Assembly: GCA_027487845.1 (NCBI GenBank) | Contig: JAIYCV010000023.1 | Location: forward strand, 1-64,000 | Reading direction: 5' to 3' | Source: Flammeovirgaceae bacterium | GTDB lineage: Bacteria > Bacteroidota > Bacteroidia > Cytophagales > Cyclobacteriaceae | Length of the DNA stretch: 64,000 nt | Shown: positions 52,662 through 62,200 of the stretch, piece after piece | Numbering within the stretch: position 1 is the first letter of the stretch | Layout: the number at the start of each line of letters is the position of its first letter | Program-made: the position numbers and the translations under genes | Notes under the pieces: generated by a model | The model's database searches: none | What the model saw: the letters and a program-made list of their open reading frames with translations, nothing else | What the model was told of the DNA's origin: nothing

Positions 52662-52696
52662 TAGCGGGAGTTTAAAACTGTGCTCTTTCCCCGCTA
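52662..52696 (-). repeat. Cassette-type repeat, copy 5 (short form)
   Basis: Perfect arms tagcggg (52662-52668) and cccgcta (52690-52696), with agtttaaaac-like filling as in the other copies. It lies 3' of the metallo-beta-lactamase gene. Confidence 0.6.
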
Positions 52697-52816
52697 ACTT
52701 TCAACTTATTATTGGAAGATAATTAAAAACCTTCGTGCCGTCCAAAGTAATAAATATAAATAAAGAACTACAAACTTCAATGAAGCACTGTTCCGCCCGC
52801 TTAAAATAAGCGTTTG

Positions 52817-53554
52817 TTAGCGGCCGTTTTTCCTTTTCAGCTTTCCTGCCAATTTGATTGAATGTTTTAACGAGTTTATATTGTCCCAATCGCTATGCGA
52901 TAGGATGATAAATTTCGGGTCAGTGCATTTTTTCTGAACCCTTATGAGCGAAGTTTCATATTCTTTAACATTCGCATCGCCTAAGTAACCTAAATTTTCA
53001 GCGTCTGCCCCTTTAATCAAACACCCACCGTATAGTATTTTCTCTTTGCTAAACCAAACAATAATATTGTCTGCTGTGTGCCCTTCCCCTGGGTAGTAAG
53101 TTTCAAATGAATATTGTCCCGAATTAAAGACCGTGTCCTTTGCAATTAAAAATTCAGACCTTTTTTTATTGTTCTTTTTGCTTAGCTCATCAGTTAGAAA
53201 GGTTGTGTACGTTTTAATTCCTTTTTGTTTGTAATATTCAAGTCCCTCGGTTTTGTCGCTGTGCCAATGTGTTGCAATGCACATGGTCACGTTTTTTTCG
53301 TGCCTAAATTTGATGCTATCAAGCAAAGGTTGAAATTGCGTGGTGTCCCACGGTGTGTCAAGCAAAACAACACCATCGTCTGTAAGGAGATACATTCCAT
53401 TCGCTGGTGTTTGATTGCCTTCATAAGTGTTATATGTAGTATAAATGTAAAAGTCTCCTGTTAAGTGTGAGATTTTAAGTTTCAGTTTTTCTGTCTGTCC
53501 GAAAATATTGGCTAACGGAAAAACAAATGTCATTGTTAAAATAAGTGTGCGCAT
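52817..53554 (-). CDS. Subclass B1 metallo-beta-lactamase
   Basis: A 245-residue exported zinc hydrolase with signal peptide MRTLILTMTFVFPLANIFGQ. All subclass B1 zinc ligands are present: H96, H98 and D100 in THWHSDKTEG, H159 in GEGHTADN, C178 in YGGCLIK and H220 in LSHSDW. K181 after the Cys and the NLGYLGDANVKEYETSL segment are also B1 features. Length matches chromosomal Bacteroidota enzymes. The enzyme would hydrolyse beta-lactams in the periplasm; activity is not proven. It lies in a patch of accessory genes with cassette-type repeats. Confidence 0.9.
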   Translation of the reverse strand: MRTLILTMTFVFPLANIFGQTEKLKLKISHLTGDFYIYTTYNTYEGNQTPANGMYLLTDDGVVLLDTPWDTTQFQPLLDSIKFRHEKNVTMCIATHWHSDKTEGLEYYKQKGIKTYTTFLTDELSKKNNKKRSEFLIAKDTVFNSGQYSFETYYPGEGHTADNIIVWFSKEKILYGGCLIKGADAENLGYLGDANVKEYETSLIRVQKKCTDPKFIILSHSDWDNINSLKHSIKLAGKLKRKNGR

Positions 53555-53782
53555 GCTGTTTCTTATCTTTTTGATTGAATTATGTCTGTGGTCTTAAGTT
53601 AATGTTTTTATCTCTTAAAGGTGCAAATTCCCTATAAATCGTCAAAAGGACTTTAACTTCCTTTAAGCTTTTGGTACTTCACTCATTGACTGGCAATACA
53701 ATTGCGGAAAAAATATTGGGAAAAACGGGTAAAAAAAATTGCCCGCATATAGGCTGCGGAGACAACATTACTTTTGACACGT

Positions 53783-54613
53783 TCATGGTGACAAAACGGT
53801 GTTAGATAAATATTTAATTTTCATAATTTCCACACTATTCCGTATCAAATCATTATGCCCAGCTTCCAGTATAAATAGCTCTTTGTTAACTAATTTATCC
53901 AGCAGTAGCTTCATGTTTTCGGCAACAATTACTTTATCAAATTTGCCTACAATCATAGTAACCGGAATGCCCTGTTTATTGATTAAGTAGGAGAGCGCAT
54001 CAAGCTCTACTTTCATGTGCCGGAAAAATACCCATGAATTATACACTTGTTCTCGTTTCTCTTCTGTGTTCATCTGGTTCTCCACAAAACGAATAATGCC
54101 CTTGTCAACCAGATTTAACTTTCGCGCCATTTTTATCAGCCAAAAAAAGCGGGCTGGTTTTTTAATCATACTGTTAAATAAACTTCGCGTGGCTACCGGA
54201 TAAGTAGCCAGGCTATACCAAAGGCTCGTTTTAATTCCATCGGGCGCCAGTAAGAACAGTTGTTTTACCCTTTCGGGGAAACATTCCAGCGTGACCATAG
54301 CAAATTTGCCTCCGAGGCTAAATCCGGCAACGGCAAACTCTTTCAGGCCTTCTTGTTTCAAAAACACGTCCATAATATGTTTCCATTCGCTTTTTTCTAA
54401 TGGGTCATTCTCTTGCCAGCTGCTTTTGCCATGAAAGAAAAGATCGAAGGAATAGAGCGTAAATGTTTCGCTTAAGGTTGGCGTCCAGTCATGAAATATG
54501 CCCGCATGCTGGCCAAACCCATGAAAGAGCAGGAGGGGAGTTGGCCCGGATCCACTCGTCACGTAATGCAATCGACTGTTTTTGTATTTAATAGTCTTTC
54601 CAGAATCAATCAT
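53783..54613 (-). CDS. Alpha/beta hydrolase
   Basis: A 276-residue alpha/beta-hydrolase fold protein. The oxyanion segment is LLFHGFGQ, the nucleophile elbow GFSLGG, the acid VGKFDKV and the catalytic His in EAGHNDLI. It has no signal peptide. The substrate is unknown; similarity to small-ester or lyso-lipid hydrolases is general. It is divergent from the ECF sigma gene, with 111 bases between their starts. Confidence 0.88.
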   Translation of the reverse strand: MIDSGKTIKYKNSRLHYVTSGSGPTPLLLFHGFGQHAGIFHDWTPTLSETFTLYSFDLFFHGKSSWQENDPLEKSEWKHIMDVFLKQEGLKEFAVAGFSLGGKFAMVTLECFPERVKQLFLLAPDGIKTSLWYSLATYPVATRSLFNSMIKKPARFFWLIKMARKLNLVDKGIIRFVENQMNTEEKREQVYNSWVFFRHMKVELDALSYLINKQGIPVTMIVGKFDKVIVAENMKLLLDKLVNKELFILEAGHNDLIRNSVEIMKIKYLSNTVLSP

Positions 54614-54724
54614 TCAGACAAATATGGTGAAAATCAAAATTTTGGAACTAACTAGTTTTTTTTCAAGTTGCTACAATATTCCCAACCCAAGGCTCGACTA
54701 TCCTTTTGTAAAGCAAGCAGGGCC

Positions 54725-55291
54725 ATGGACTTAATCATGCAAGAACTAAAAACAAACACCTTTCTCAACGAGAAGGACAAATTATTAGGATTCATCCGCA
54801 GTAGGGTATCGACTGTGGAGGAAGCGGAGGATATACTTCAGGATGTTTTTTATCAGTTTGTTGCAGGTTTCGAAACCATTGAATCGATCGATCGGGTAAC
54901 CTCCTGGCTTTACAGCGTGGCGCGCAATAAAATTATTGATCGCTATAGAAGAGATGCTGCACGGCCAAAACGAACCGACTTTGAGTTGGCGGCAGGCAAA
55001 GATGACGATGCACCTTTAACGCTTCAAGATATCCTCCCCGACTTTGACAATACTCCGGAGTCAACTTTGTTACGGGAAGCTATTTGGGACGAGATTACGG
55101 ATGCATTGGCAGAGTTACCTCGCGAGCAGCGTATGATTTTTATCCAAAATGAAATGGAGGAAAAGAGTTTCAGGGAGATATCAGAAGAAACTGGTCTCTC
55201 TATTAACACACTTCTTTCGAGAAAGCGCTACGCCATATTAGCCTTGCGCAAGCGGTTGCAGAAGTTCTATGACGATGTAGTGAGCGATTGA
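54725..55291 (+). CDS. ECF-family sigma factor (second)
   Basis: A 188-residue sigma factor. Region 2 covers about 10-75 (STVEEAEDILQDVFYQFVAGF, VTSWLYSVARNKIIDRYRR) and region 4 about 125-180 (REQRMIFIQNEMEEKSFREIS followed by GLSINTLLSRKRYAI). The ATG at 54725 is chosen; an upstream TTG at 54668 would add 19 residues without homology. A short membrane protein follows after 74 bases, in the place where an anti-sigma factor would be expected. Confidence 0.92.
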   Translation: MDLIMQELKTNTFLNEKDKLLGFIRSRVSTVEEAEDILQDVFYQFVAGFETIESIDRVTSWLYSVARNKIIDRYRRDAARPKRTDFELAAGKDDDAPLTLQDILPDFDNTPESTLLREAIWDEITDALAELPREQRMIFIQNEMEEKSFREISEETGLSINTLLSRKRYAILALRKRLQKFYDDVVSD

Positions 55292-55365
55292 AAATTCAAA
55301 AAGTTCAAATTCAAAATCAAAGAATTTGAATGCTATTGACTTATAACTATTAACGAATTAAAAAA

Positions 55366-55698
55366 ATGAAAAAGGTATTGTGGATTGGGGGGATGATGGT
55401 GTTGGGCGTTGCGTTTGTAGCATTGCTGGGGTCGGTAACCATGGGGTTGTGGAATTGGTTAGTGCCGGAATTGTTTGCCGGCCCCACCATCACATTTTGG
55501 CAAGCGTTGGGATTATTTATACTGAGTAAGATTTTATTTAGTGGCTTTGGTAAAGGCGGAAGCCATCGCAGTGGCCCCTGGAAAAACTACTGGAAAGAAA
55601 AATGGAGCGGCATGACACCCGAAGAACGTGAAACGTTTAAAAGAAAAATGAAGGACAAATGGTGCTCACCTTCGCAAGCTCGATCGGAGCAGGAGTAA
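55366..55698 (+). CDS. Two-helix membrane protein downstream of ECF sigma
   Basis: A 110-residue protein with two membrane segments (about 5-26 and 43-60) and a basic cytoplasmic tail with an EERETFKRKMKDKW amphipathic helix. It resembles small proteins that accompany ECF sigma genes in Bacteroidota. A regulatory role for the sigma factor is inferred from position. A strong terminator begins 9 bases after the stop. Confidence 0.65.
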   Translation: MKKVLWIGGMMVLGVAFVALLGSVTMGLWNWLVPELFAGPTITFWQALGLFILSKILFSGFGKGGSHRSGPWKNYWKEKWSGMTPEERETFKRKMKDKWCSPSQARSEQE

Positions 55699-55706
55699 TC
55701 CAAGTG

Positions 55707-55743
55707 AAAAAAAGGATAAATGAGAAATTGTTTATCCTTTTTT
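55707..55743 (+). terminator. Intrinsic terminator after the sigma operon
   Basis: aaaaaaggataaa and tttatcctttttt pair almost perfectly around a 10-base loop (55721-55730), and the 3' arm ends in a T-run. Confidence 0.8.
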
Positions 55744-55937
55744 ATTTAAACTATCATTTGATCGATTGGAAATCTTTGCCGCGGAAGAGAAAAAATGATT
55801 TCAATCGGTTTCGGAAAGGAATCAAAAAATTATGTAAAAAATAAATCAACGAAATCGGAACTATAACGAAAAATTAACGTTCTGAAAACCGAAGAAACTT
55901 TTAACTAAACAAAAGTTTCCATAGTTTCGCCCCCGTT

Positions 55938-56546
55938 ATGGAAGAAGTAAACAGCAAAGAGAAAATCCTGATCGAATCGGAAGCACTCTTTATGAAGTTC
56001 GGGGTAAGAAGTGTTTCTATGGACGATATTGCCCGGCACCTTTCCGTTTCGAAGAAAACCCTTTATCAGCATTTTGCAGATAAAGACGAACTAGTAACCA
56101 TGATGGCTCAACGCCACATGAAGCAGGATAAAGAAACGTTTGAGGCAATTTCAAAGCAATCAAAAAACGCCATTGATGAGTTGGTGAAGATTTCTGAGCT
56201 AATGAAGCGCGATTTACAAGACATGAACCCGTCTTTGCTTTTCGATCTTCAGAAATTTCACACCAAAGCCTGGAACGTCTGGCTAGACTACCGGGATAAC
56301 TACGTTAGGAAATCGGTGGTAAGAAACCTAAAACAAGGAATTGAAGAAGGCTATTTCAGGGAGGAGCTCAACCCGGAAATAATTGCTACGCTAAGAATAG
56401 AAGGCCTTGAGCTCGGCTTCGACACAAAAAAGTTTCCGCAAGGTAAATTCAATTTTAGTGAAGTACAGCTTCATATTTTCAACCATTTTATTTACGGGCT
56501 GCTTACCGATAAAGGAAAAAAGCTTTATGAAAAATATAAAAGTTAA
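55938..56546 (+). CDS. TetR-family regulator of the efflux operon
   Basis: A 202-residue TetR protein; the helix-turn-helix is at about 8-52 (SMDDIARHLSVSKKTLYQHFADK). It begins the TolC/MFP/RND gene set in the same orientation (39-base gap to the TolC gene), so it is probably co-transcribed and autoregulating, an arrangement common in Bacteroidota. A near -7 element (TAGTTTCG) lies about 16 bases before the ATG. Confidence 0.92.
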   Translation: MEEVNSKEKILIESEALFMKFGVRSVSMDDIARHLSVSKKTLYQHFADKDELVTMMAQRHMKQDKETFEAISKQSKNAIDELVKISELMKRDLQDMNPSLLFDLQKFHTKAWNVWLDYRDNYVRKSVVRNLKQGIEEGYFREELNPEIIATLRIEGLELGFDTKKFPQGKFNFSEVQLHIFNHFIYGLLTDKGKKLYEKYKS

Positions 56547-56585
56547 AATAACGTCAACCAATAAAATAATACCACCCAACTATTT

Positions 56586-58031
56586 ATGAAACGATTATAC
56601 GTGTTTGTTTTTTACCTCTGTTTACCTGCGCTGATGTTAGCGCAAAATGCCCCCGCGCCAGCCAGTGCCACCGTCTTTACGCTGGAGCAGTGCGTTCAAT
56701 ATGCGCTGGAAAATTCTAATTCCATCAAGAATTCAGTAATTGATCAACAAATTGCTGCTGCGAAGGTTAAAGAAACCATCGGTATTGGCCTGCCTCAGAT
56801 TGATGGAAATTTTGGTATCAATGACAATACAAAACTTCAAAGGTTTTTCGCAACCTATACTGGAACCGGAGGATTCTTAGGTGATCTTAGTGGTGTTCCT
56901 GGAATTAAATTGGGTGATGTTGTCGCAGCTCCTAACTTTTTCCAACTCCCGGTTAATTCAGCGGCAACTGTATCGGTTAGTCAATTGATTTTTAACGGAT
57001 CGTATTTAGTTGGTTTACAAGCTTCAAATACCTTCAAAGAATTGTCCGTAAAACAGGCGGTTCAAACCAAAGAGCAGACTATAGAACAAACTACCAAAGC
57101 TTTTTATTCTGCTCTGATCAATCGCGAACGTATGAAGTTATTCACTAACAATATCGCCCGTGTTGATTCGCTTTTGAGAAATACAACGGCACTTAATAAA
57201 AACGGATTTGCTGAAGAAATTGATGTGGATAGAATTCAAGTTTCACTTAATAACTTGATTACTGAACGCGATAAATTTGAAAGACTGCAACAGCTTAGTG
57301 TTGAGTTATTGAAGTTTCAAATGAATTACCCGATGGAGCAATTGTTGGAGGTTAAGGGCGACCTTTCGGCTTTAAATTCAGGAGTGGATATAAATGGTTA
57401 CTTGAAAGATTTAGATTACAAAAACCGTCCGGATTACCAAGTGTTAGAGACAAACCAAAAGCTACAAAAACTTACCTTAAAGAATAAGTATGCCTCAGGA
57501 ATGCCCATTTTAAGTGCTTCCGCTAATTTAGGGTATGGCACACAGTCGCCAACAATAGGAGGGCTCTTCTCGACAAATACCGCTATTGAGGATTTTGGAA
57601 CGATCGGACCTGATAAGTGGTACGGTCAGGTGGCGTTTGGTGTTAATCTACACATTCCAATTTTCAGTGGTTTGCAAAGAACATATCAAGTTCAACAAGA
57701 AAAGCTCAATCTTCAAAAGATTGATAATAGCTTCAAGATTTTAAAATCTAGTATTGATTTGCAGATCAAGCAATCGGTCATAAGTTATCAAAACAGCCTG
57801 CAGGCACTTGAATCCCAAAAACGAAATATGACGCTGGCTGAAAAAGTGGCGCGTGTTACTAAGATAAAATATGGTCAGGGTGTTGGCTCAAATCTGGAAG
57901 TTGTGGATGCTGAGTCCTCGCTCAAAGAATCTCAAATAAATTACTACAGTGCTTTGTACGATGTGCTTGTTGCAAAAGTAGACATGGACAAAGCCTTTGG
58001 TAAACTCGTGCAAAATACTCCTTCAAAATAA
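56586..58031 (+). CDS. TolC-family outer-membrane efflux channel
   Basis: A 481-residue outer-membrane factor with signal peptide MKRLYVFVFYLCLPALMLAQ. It has the duplicated OEP pattern: FTLEQCVQYALENSNSIKNS near the start, long helical hairpins, and YGQGVGSNLEVVDAESSLKE in the second repeat. It forms the exit duct for the adaptor and pump encoded downstream (25-base gap). Confidence 0.93.
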   Translation: MKRLYVFVFYLCLPALMLAQNAPAPASATVFTLEQCVQYALENSNSIKNSVIDQQIAAAKVKETIGIGLPQIDGNFGINDNTKLQRFFATYTGTGGFLGDLSGVPGIKLGDVVAAPNFFQLPVNSAATVSVSQLIFNGSYLVGLQASNTFKELSVKQAVQTKEQTIEQTTKAFYSALINRERMKLFTNNIARVDSLLRNTTALNKNGFAEEIDVDRIQVSLNNLITERDKFERLQQLSVELLKFQMNYPMEQLLEVKGDLSALNSGVDINGYLKDLDYKNRPDYQVLETNQKLQKLTLKNKYASGMPILSASANLGYGTQSPTIGGLFSTNTAIEDFGTIGPDKWYGQVAFGVNLHIPIFSGLQRTYQVQQEKLNLQKIDNSFKILKSSIDLQIKQSVISYQNSLQALESQKRNMTLAEKVARVTKIKYGQGVGSNLEVVDAESSLKESQINYYSALYDVLVAKVDMDKAFGKLVQNTPSK

Positions 58032-58056
58032 TTCCCAATTTCAAATCTAATAACCA

Positions 58057-59169
58057 ATGAAAAATAAAATTTACTCAACGATGTTTATTGCTGCTATCGC
58101 GCTGATAGTAGCTGCGTGCGGAAAACCCGATCCTAAAGCCCAACTAGAAAAGTTAAGAGCGGAGCAAGCTTCGTTAGCAAAACAAATAGCAGAGCTTGAG
58201 AAAACAGTTACTCCCGATTCAATTAAAGTGAAGTTAAAGGAGATCGCTGTGGCCGAAGTAAAACCTCAAAAATTTGATCATTTCGTGCAAACACAAGGAA
58301 TGATTGAAGCAGTCGATAACATTATGGTGAGCGCAAAATCGGCTGGAGTTTTAACCCAAGTTTTCGTTAGAGAAGGCGATGCGGTGTTGAAAGGGCAAAC
58401 ACTTGCTCAAATTGACAACTCACTCGTGCTTCGCGGTATCGAAGAACTTAAATCTGGACTTGAATTGGCAAAGACTGTTTTTGACCGCCAAAAAAATCTA
58501 TGGGATCAAAAGATTGGAACAGAGATTCAATACTTGCAAGCAAAAAACAATAAGGAGAGCACTGAAAGGAGACTGGCAACATTGAATGAACAATTAGAGA
58601 TGTCAAAGATGAAGTCTCCGATCACGGGTACGATAGATGCCGTTAATATTAAGATTGGTGAGAACGTTGCCCCTGGTGTTCCTGCATTTAGGGTAATCAA
58701 TACTAATGATCTAAAAATTACTTCGAAAATTTCGGAAGCGTATGTGAACAACATAAAGAAAGGCGATCGTGTTCTTATCTCATTGTCGGATGCGGATAGA
58801 AAGTTTGATGCAAAGGTTACGTTCGTTGGGCGTAATATCGACCAGCTCACTCGCTCGTTCCCAATTGAAGTGAAGGTGCCTTCTGCAACTGATTTGAGAC
58901 CTAACATGACGGCCGTAATCCAAGTTATTTTTCATTCTGAGCCAGCTGCATTGTGCGTTCCCATCAACCTGGTCCAAGATGTAAACGGTCAAAAAGTGGT
59001 GTACGTAGCAGAGATGGATGGAGGAAAATTAGTGGCACGCAAACGAGTAGTGGAGGTTGTTGGAGTTTACAATAACCTGGCGCAGCTCAAAACAGGTGTA
59101 AAGGCCGGTGATAAAGTAATCACTGTCGGCTACCAAGGATTGAATGATGGTGAATTAGTTAAAATTTAA
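58057..59169 (+). CDS. RND efflux periplasmic adaptor (MFP) lipoprotein
   Basis: A 370-residue membrane-fusion protein. The lipobox is LIVAAC (Cys21). A coiled coil follows (LEKLRAEQASLAKQIAELEK), then lipoyl-like halves (VSAKSAGVLTQVFVREGDAV and KMKSPITGTIDAVNIKIGENV), a beta-barrel and the membrane-proximal domain (VGVYNNLAQLKTGVKAGDKV). It links the RND pump to the TolC-type channel. Confidence 0.93.
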   Translation: MKNKIYSTMFIAAIALIVAACGKPDPKAQLEKLRAEQASLAKQIAELEKTVTPDSIKVKLKEIAVAEVKPQKFDHFVQTQGMIEAVDNIMVSAKSAGVLTQVFVREGDAVLKGQTLAQIDNSLVLRGIEELKSGLELAKTVFDRQKNLWDQKIGTEIQYLQAKNNKESTERRLATLNEQLEMSKMKSPITGTIDAVNIKIGENVAPGVPAFRVINTNDLKITSKISEAYVNNIKKGDRVLISLSDADRKFDAKVTFVGRNIDQLTRSFPIEVKVPSATDLRPNMTAVIQVIFHSEPAALCVPINLVQDVNGQKVVYVAEMDGGKLVARKRVVEVVGVYNNLAQLKTGVKAGDKVITVGYQGLNDGELVKI

Positions 59170-59245
59170 AGAAGTATTGAGACGTGAGACTGGAGATGTG
59201 AGATTAATCCATCTCAAATCTCACATCTCAAATCTCTCATCTTAA
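59170..59245. repeat. TGAGA-type tandem/inverted repeat in the efflux operon
   Basis: Composed of degenerate gagatgtgaga / atctcaaatctc units. gagatgtgaga (59193-59203) and tctcacatctc (59219-59229) form a perfect 11-bp stem with a 15-base loop, in the only sizeable gap between adaptor and pump genes. Confidence 0.7.
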
Positions 59246-59255
59246 ATAATAAAAA

Positions 59256-62200
59256 ATGAAAGACTTAGAAAAAGAATTTAAACCCACCAGTTGGTCGATT
59301 GACAACAAGGTGGTGATTTACGTGGCGACTGTGTTCATCTGCCTGGCAGGTATTATGACTTACAACAGTCTACCGAAAGAAAATTTTCCTGAGGTAGTGT
59401 TCCCGCAGATATTTGTTTCTACCGTGTATCCGGGAGCGTCTCCATCAGACGTAGAAAATTTGGTTTCAAAGGAAATTGAAAAGCAGGTGAAATCTATCGC
59501 GGGTGTTAAGAAGATCACCAGCAATTCAGTTCAGGATTTCTCCAATGTGATTATTGAATTCCAAACGGATGTTGAAGTAAAAGAAGCAAAGCGCGAAGTG
59601 AAAGAAGCTGTCGATCGCGCCAAGCCAAGCCTTCCGTCAGCTTTGTTGGATGATCCTCAAGTAATTGATATCGACATTTCAGAACAGCCTATCATGTTTA
59701 TTAACCTGTCGGGCGATTATGATTTACAGACGTTGAAGAAGTTTTCTGAGCAAATGCAAGATCGCATTGAAGCGCTAACAGAAATTAGAAGGGTTGATAT
59801 AGTGGGCGCACTGGATCGTGAGATTCAAATCAATGTGGATATCTATAAAGCTGCTTTAGCGGGCGTGAGCCTTGACGATATCAGTGGTGCCATTGGGTAC
59901 GAAAACAGAATTGTTTCAGGAGGTCAGTTGGCGATAGGCGGAATGAAACGTTCGTTAAGTGTAAATGGCGAGTATCTTGACGCAGAACAAATTGGTAATA
60001 CTGTTATCGGGTCAATTAAAGGCGGTAAAATTTATTTGAAAGACGTTGCCGAAGTTATTGACACCCACAAAGAACAAGAGAGCTATGCACGCTTGGACAA
60101 AAAGAATGTAATTACGCTGAACGTTGTTAAAAGAGGCGGTGAAAATTTAATTAATGCTTCGGATCAGATTAATGAAATCGTAAAAGATTTTCAAAATAAC
60201 ATCTTGCCTCCTGGCGCCAAGATTACCATTACGGGCGATCAATCTGAAACAACGCGCACCACGCTGGATGATTTAATTAATACAATCATTATCGGATTTG
60301 TGTTGGTAACAATAATACTCATGTTCTTCATGGGAGCAACCAATGCCATCTTTGTGGGGCTGTCGGTTCCTATTTCTTCGTTTATCGCATTCCTAATGTT
60401 CCCTACATTAGGATTTACTCTTAACTTAATGACCTTGTTTTCATTTCTACTTGCGCTTGGCATTGTTGTAGATGATGCGATTGTGGTGATTGAGAATACA
60501 CATAGAGTTTTTGATAACGGCAAAGTACCTATTCGCAAGGCCGCTAAGATTGCTGCCGGAGAAGTGTTCTTGCCGGTGTTCTCAGGAACGATGGTTGTGC
60601 TTGCACCTTTTGTTCCGCTAGCCTTCTGGCCAGGCGTAATTGGTAGCTTCATGGTATTTCTTCCAATCACTTTGATTGTGGCTTTGCTTGCATCGCTGTT
60701 AGTAGCGTATATCATCAATCCAGTGTTTGCTGCTGATTTCATGACCGTTCATGATCATGATCACAGTCGTAAGAAATTTACCAAAGGGTATCAAATCACA
60801 GCAGTAATTTTTATTGCGTTGGCTGCAGTATGGTATTTAACAGGCTCTTTTGCACTTGGAAATTTCACGCTGTTCTTACTAGCACTCTATTCACTTTACC
60901 GATTTGTGTTGGAGGAAGTGATTTCCAATTTCCAAACCTACGGATGGCCAAAAGTTCAGAATGGTTACAAAAACATGATCAGCTGGTGCTTACACGGCTG
61001 GAGGCCAGCGTTAGTATTTGGTGGAGTTATCTTTTTATTCATATTCTCGATTTGGTTTACAGACTATCGCAAACCCCCAGTAGTTTTCTTTCCGAAAGGA
61101 GATCCTAACTTTATATACACATACATACGGCTGCCAATCGGCACTGACCAACGTGTGACGGATTCCATCACAAGCATTGTTGAGGACAAAGTCTTTGAAG
61201 TAATTGGTAAAAATAATAGAATCGTTGAATCCATTATTTCAAACGTGGCCATCGGTGCTTCTGAAGATCCATTTGGAGGGACAAATGCTCAGCCACATTT
61301 GGGTAAGGTGTCGGTGGCGTTTGTTAAGTTTGCTGAGCGCGATGGCCAGTCATCCAAAGTATATTTAGATAAAATTAGAAATGCGGTAAAGAGTATTCCA
61401 GGTGCTATTATTTCGGTAGATCAGGAAGCTGGTGGACCGCCATCTGGAAAGCCTGTTAACATAGAGGTTGCGGGCGAAAATTTTGACGTGTTGATTGCTA
61501 CTTCCAATCGTCTAAAAAGGTATTTGGATTCATTGCAGATACCTGGCATTGAAGAATTGAAATCTGACTTTCAAAGCGATAAGCCCGAAATTGCGATTAA
61601 CATTGACCGTGAAAAAGCGAATCGCGAAGGTATATCAACGTTGCAGATTGGTGGCGCGTTACGAACTGCTATCTATGGATCGGAGATTTCAAGATTTCGT
61701 GATTTGAATGACGACTATCCAATTCAATTGCGTCTAAAAGAAAGTCAGCGAAATGATATAAACACATTGATCAATTTACCTATTACTTTCCGCGATATGG
61801 CCACTGGCGGACAAGTGCGGCAAGTGCCTCTTTCGTCAATAGCGAAAATAGGCTATACGAATAGTTATGCAGGTATCAAACGTATCGACCAAAAACGTGT
61901 GATATCCATTTCATCAAATGTGCTTACCGGTGCTAATCCAAATGAAATAGTAGCTGCAATTCAAGAGAGCTTAGCATCCTTTGATAAGCCAGATGAAGTT
62001 AGTATTAAGATGACAGGTGAACAAGAAAATCAAAAGGAAACAACCGATTTCCTTGGAGTAGCTGCGATGGTTGCCTTTGGTTTGATATTTATGATTTTGG
62101 TTATTCAATTTAACTCAACAAGTAAGCCGCTCATTATCATGGCTGAGATTCTTTTCAGTATCATAGGGGTATTAATCGGGTTCTCCCTTTTCAAAATGGA

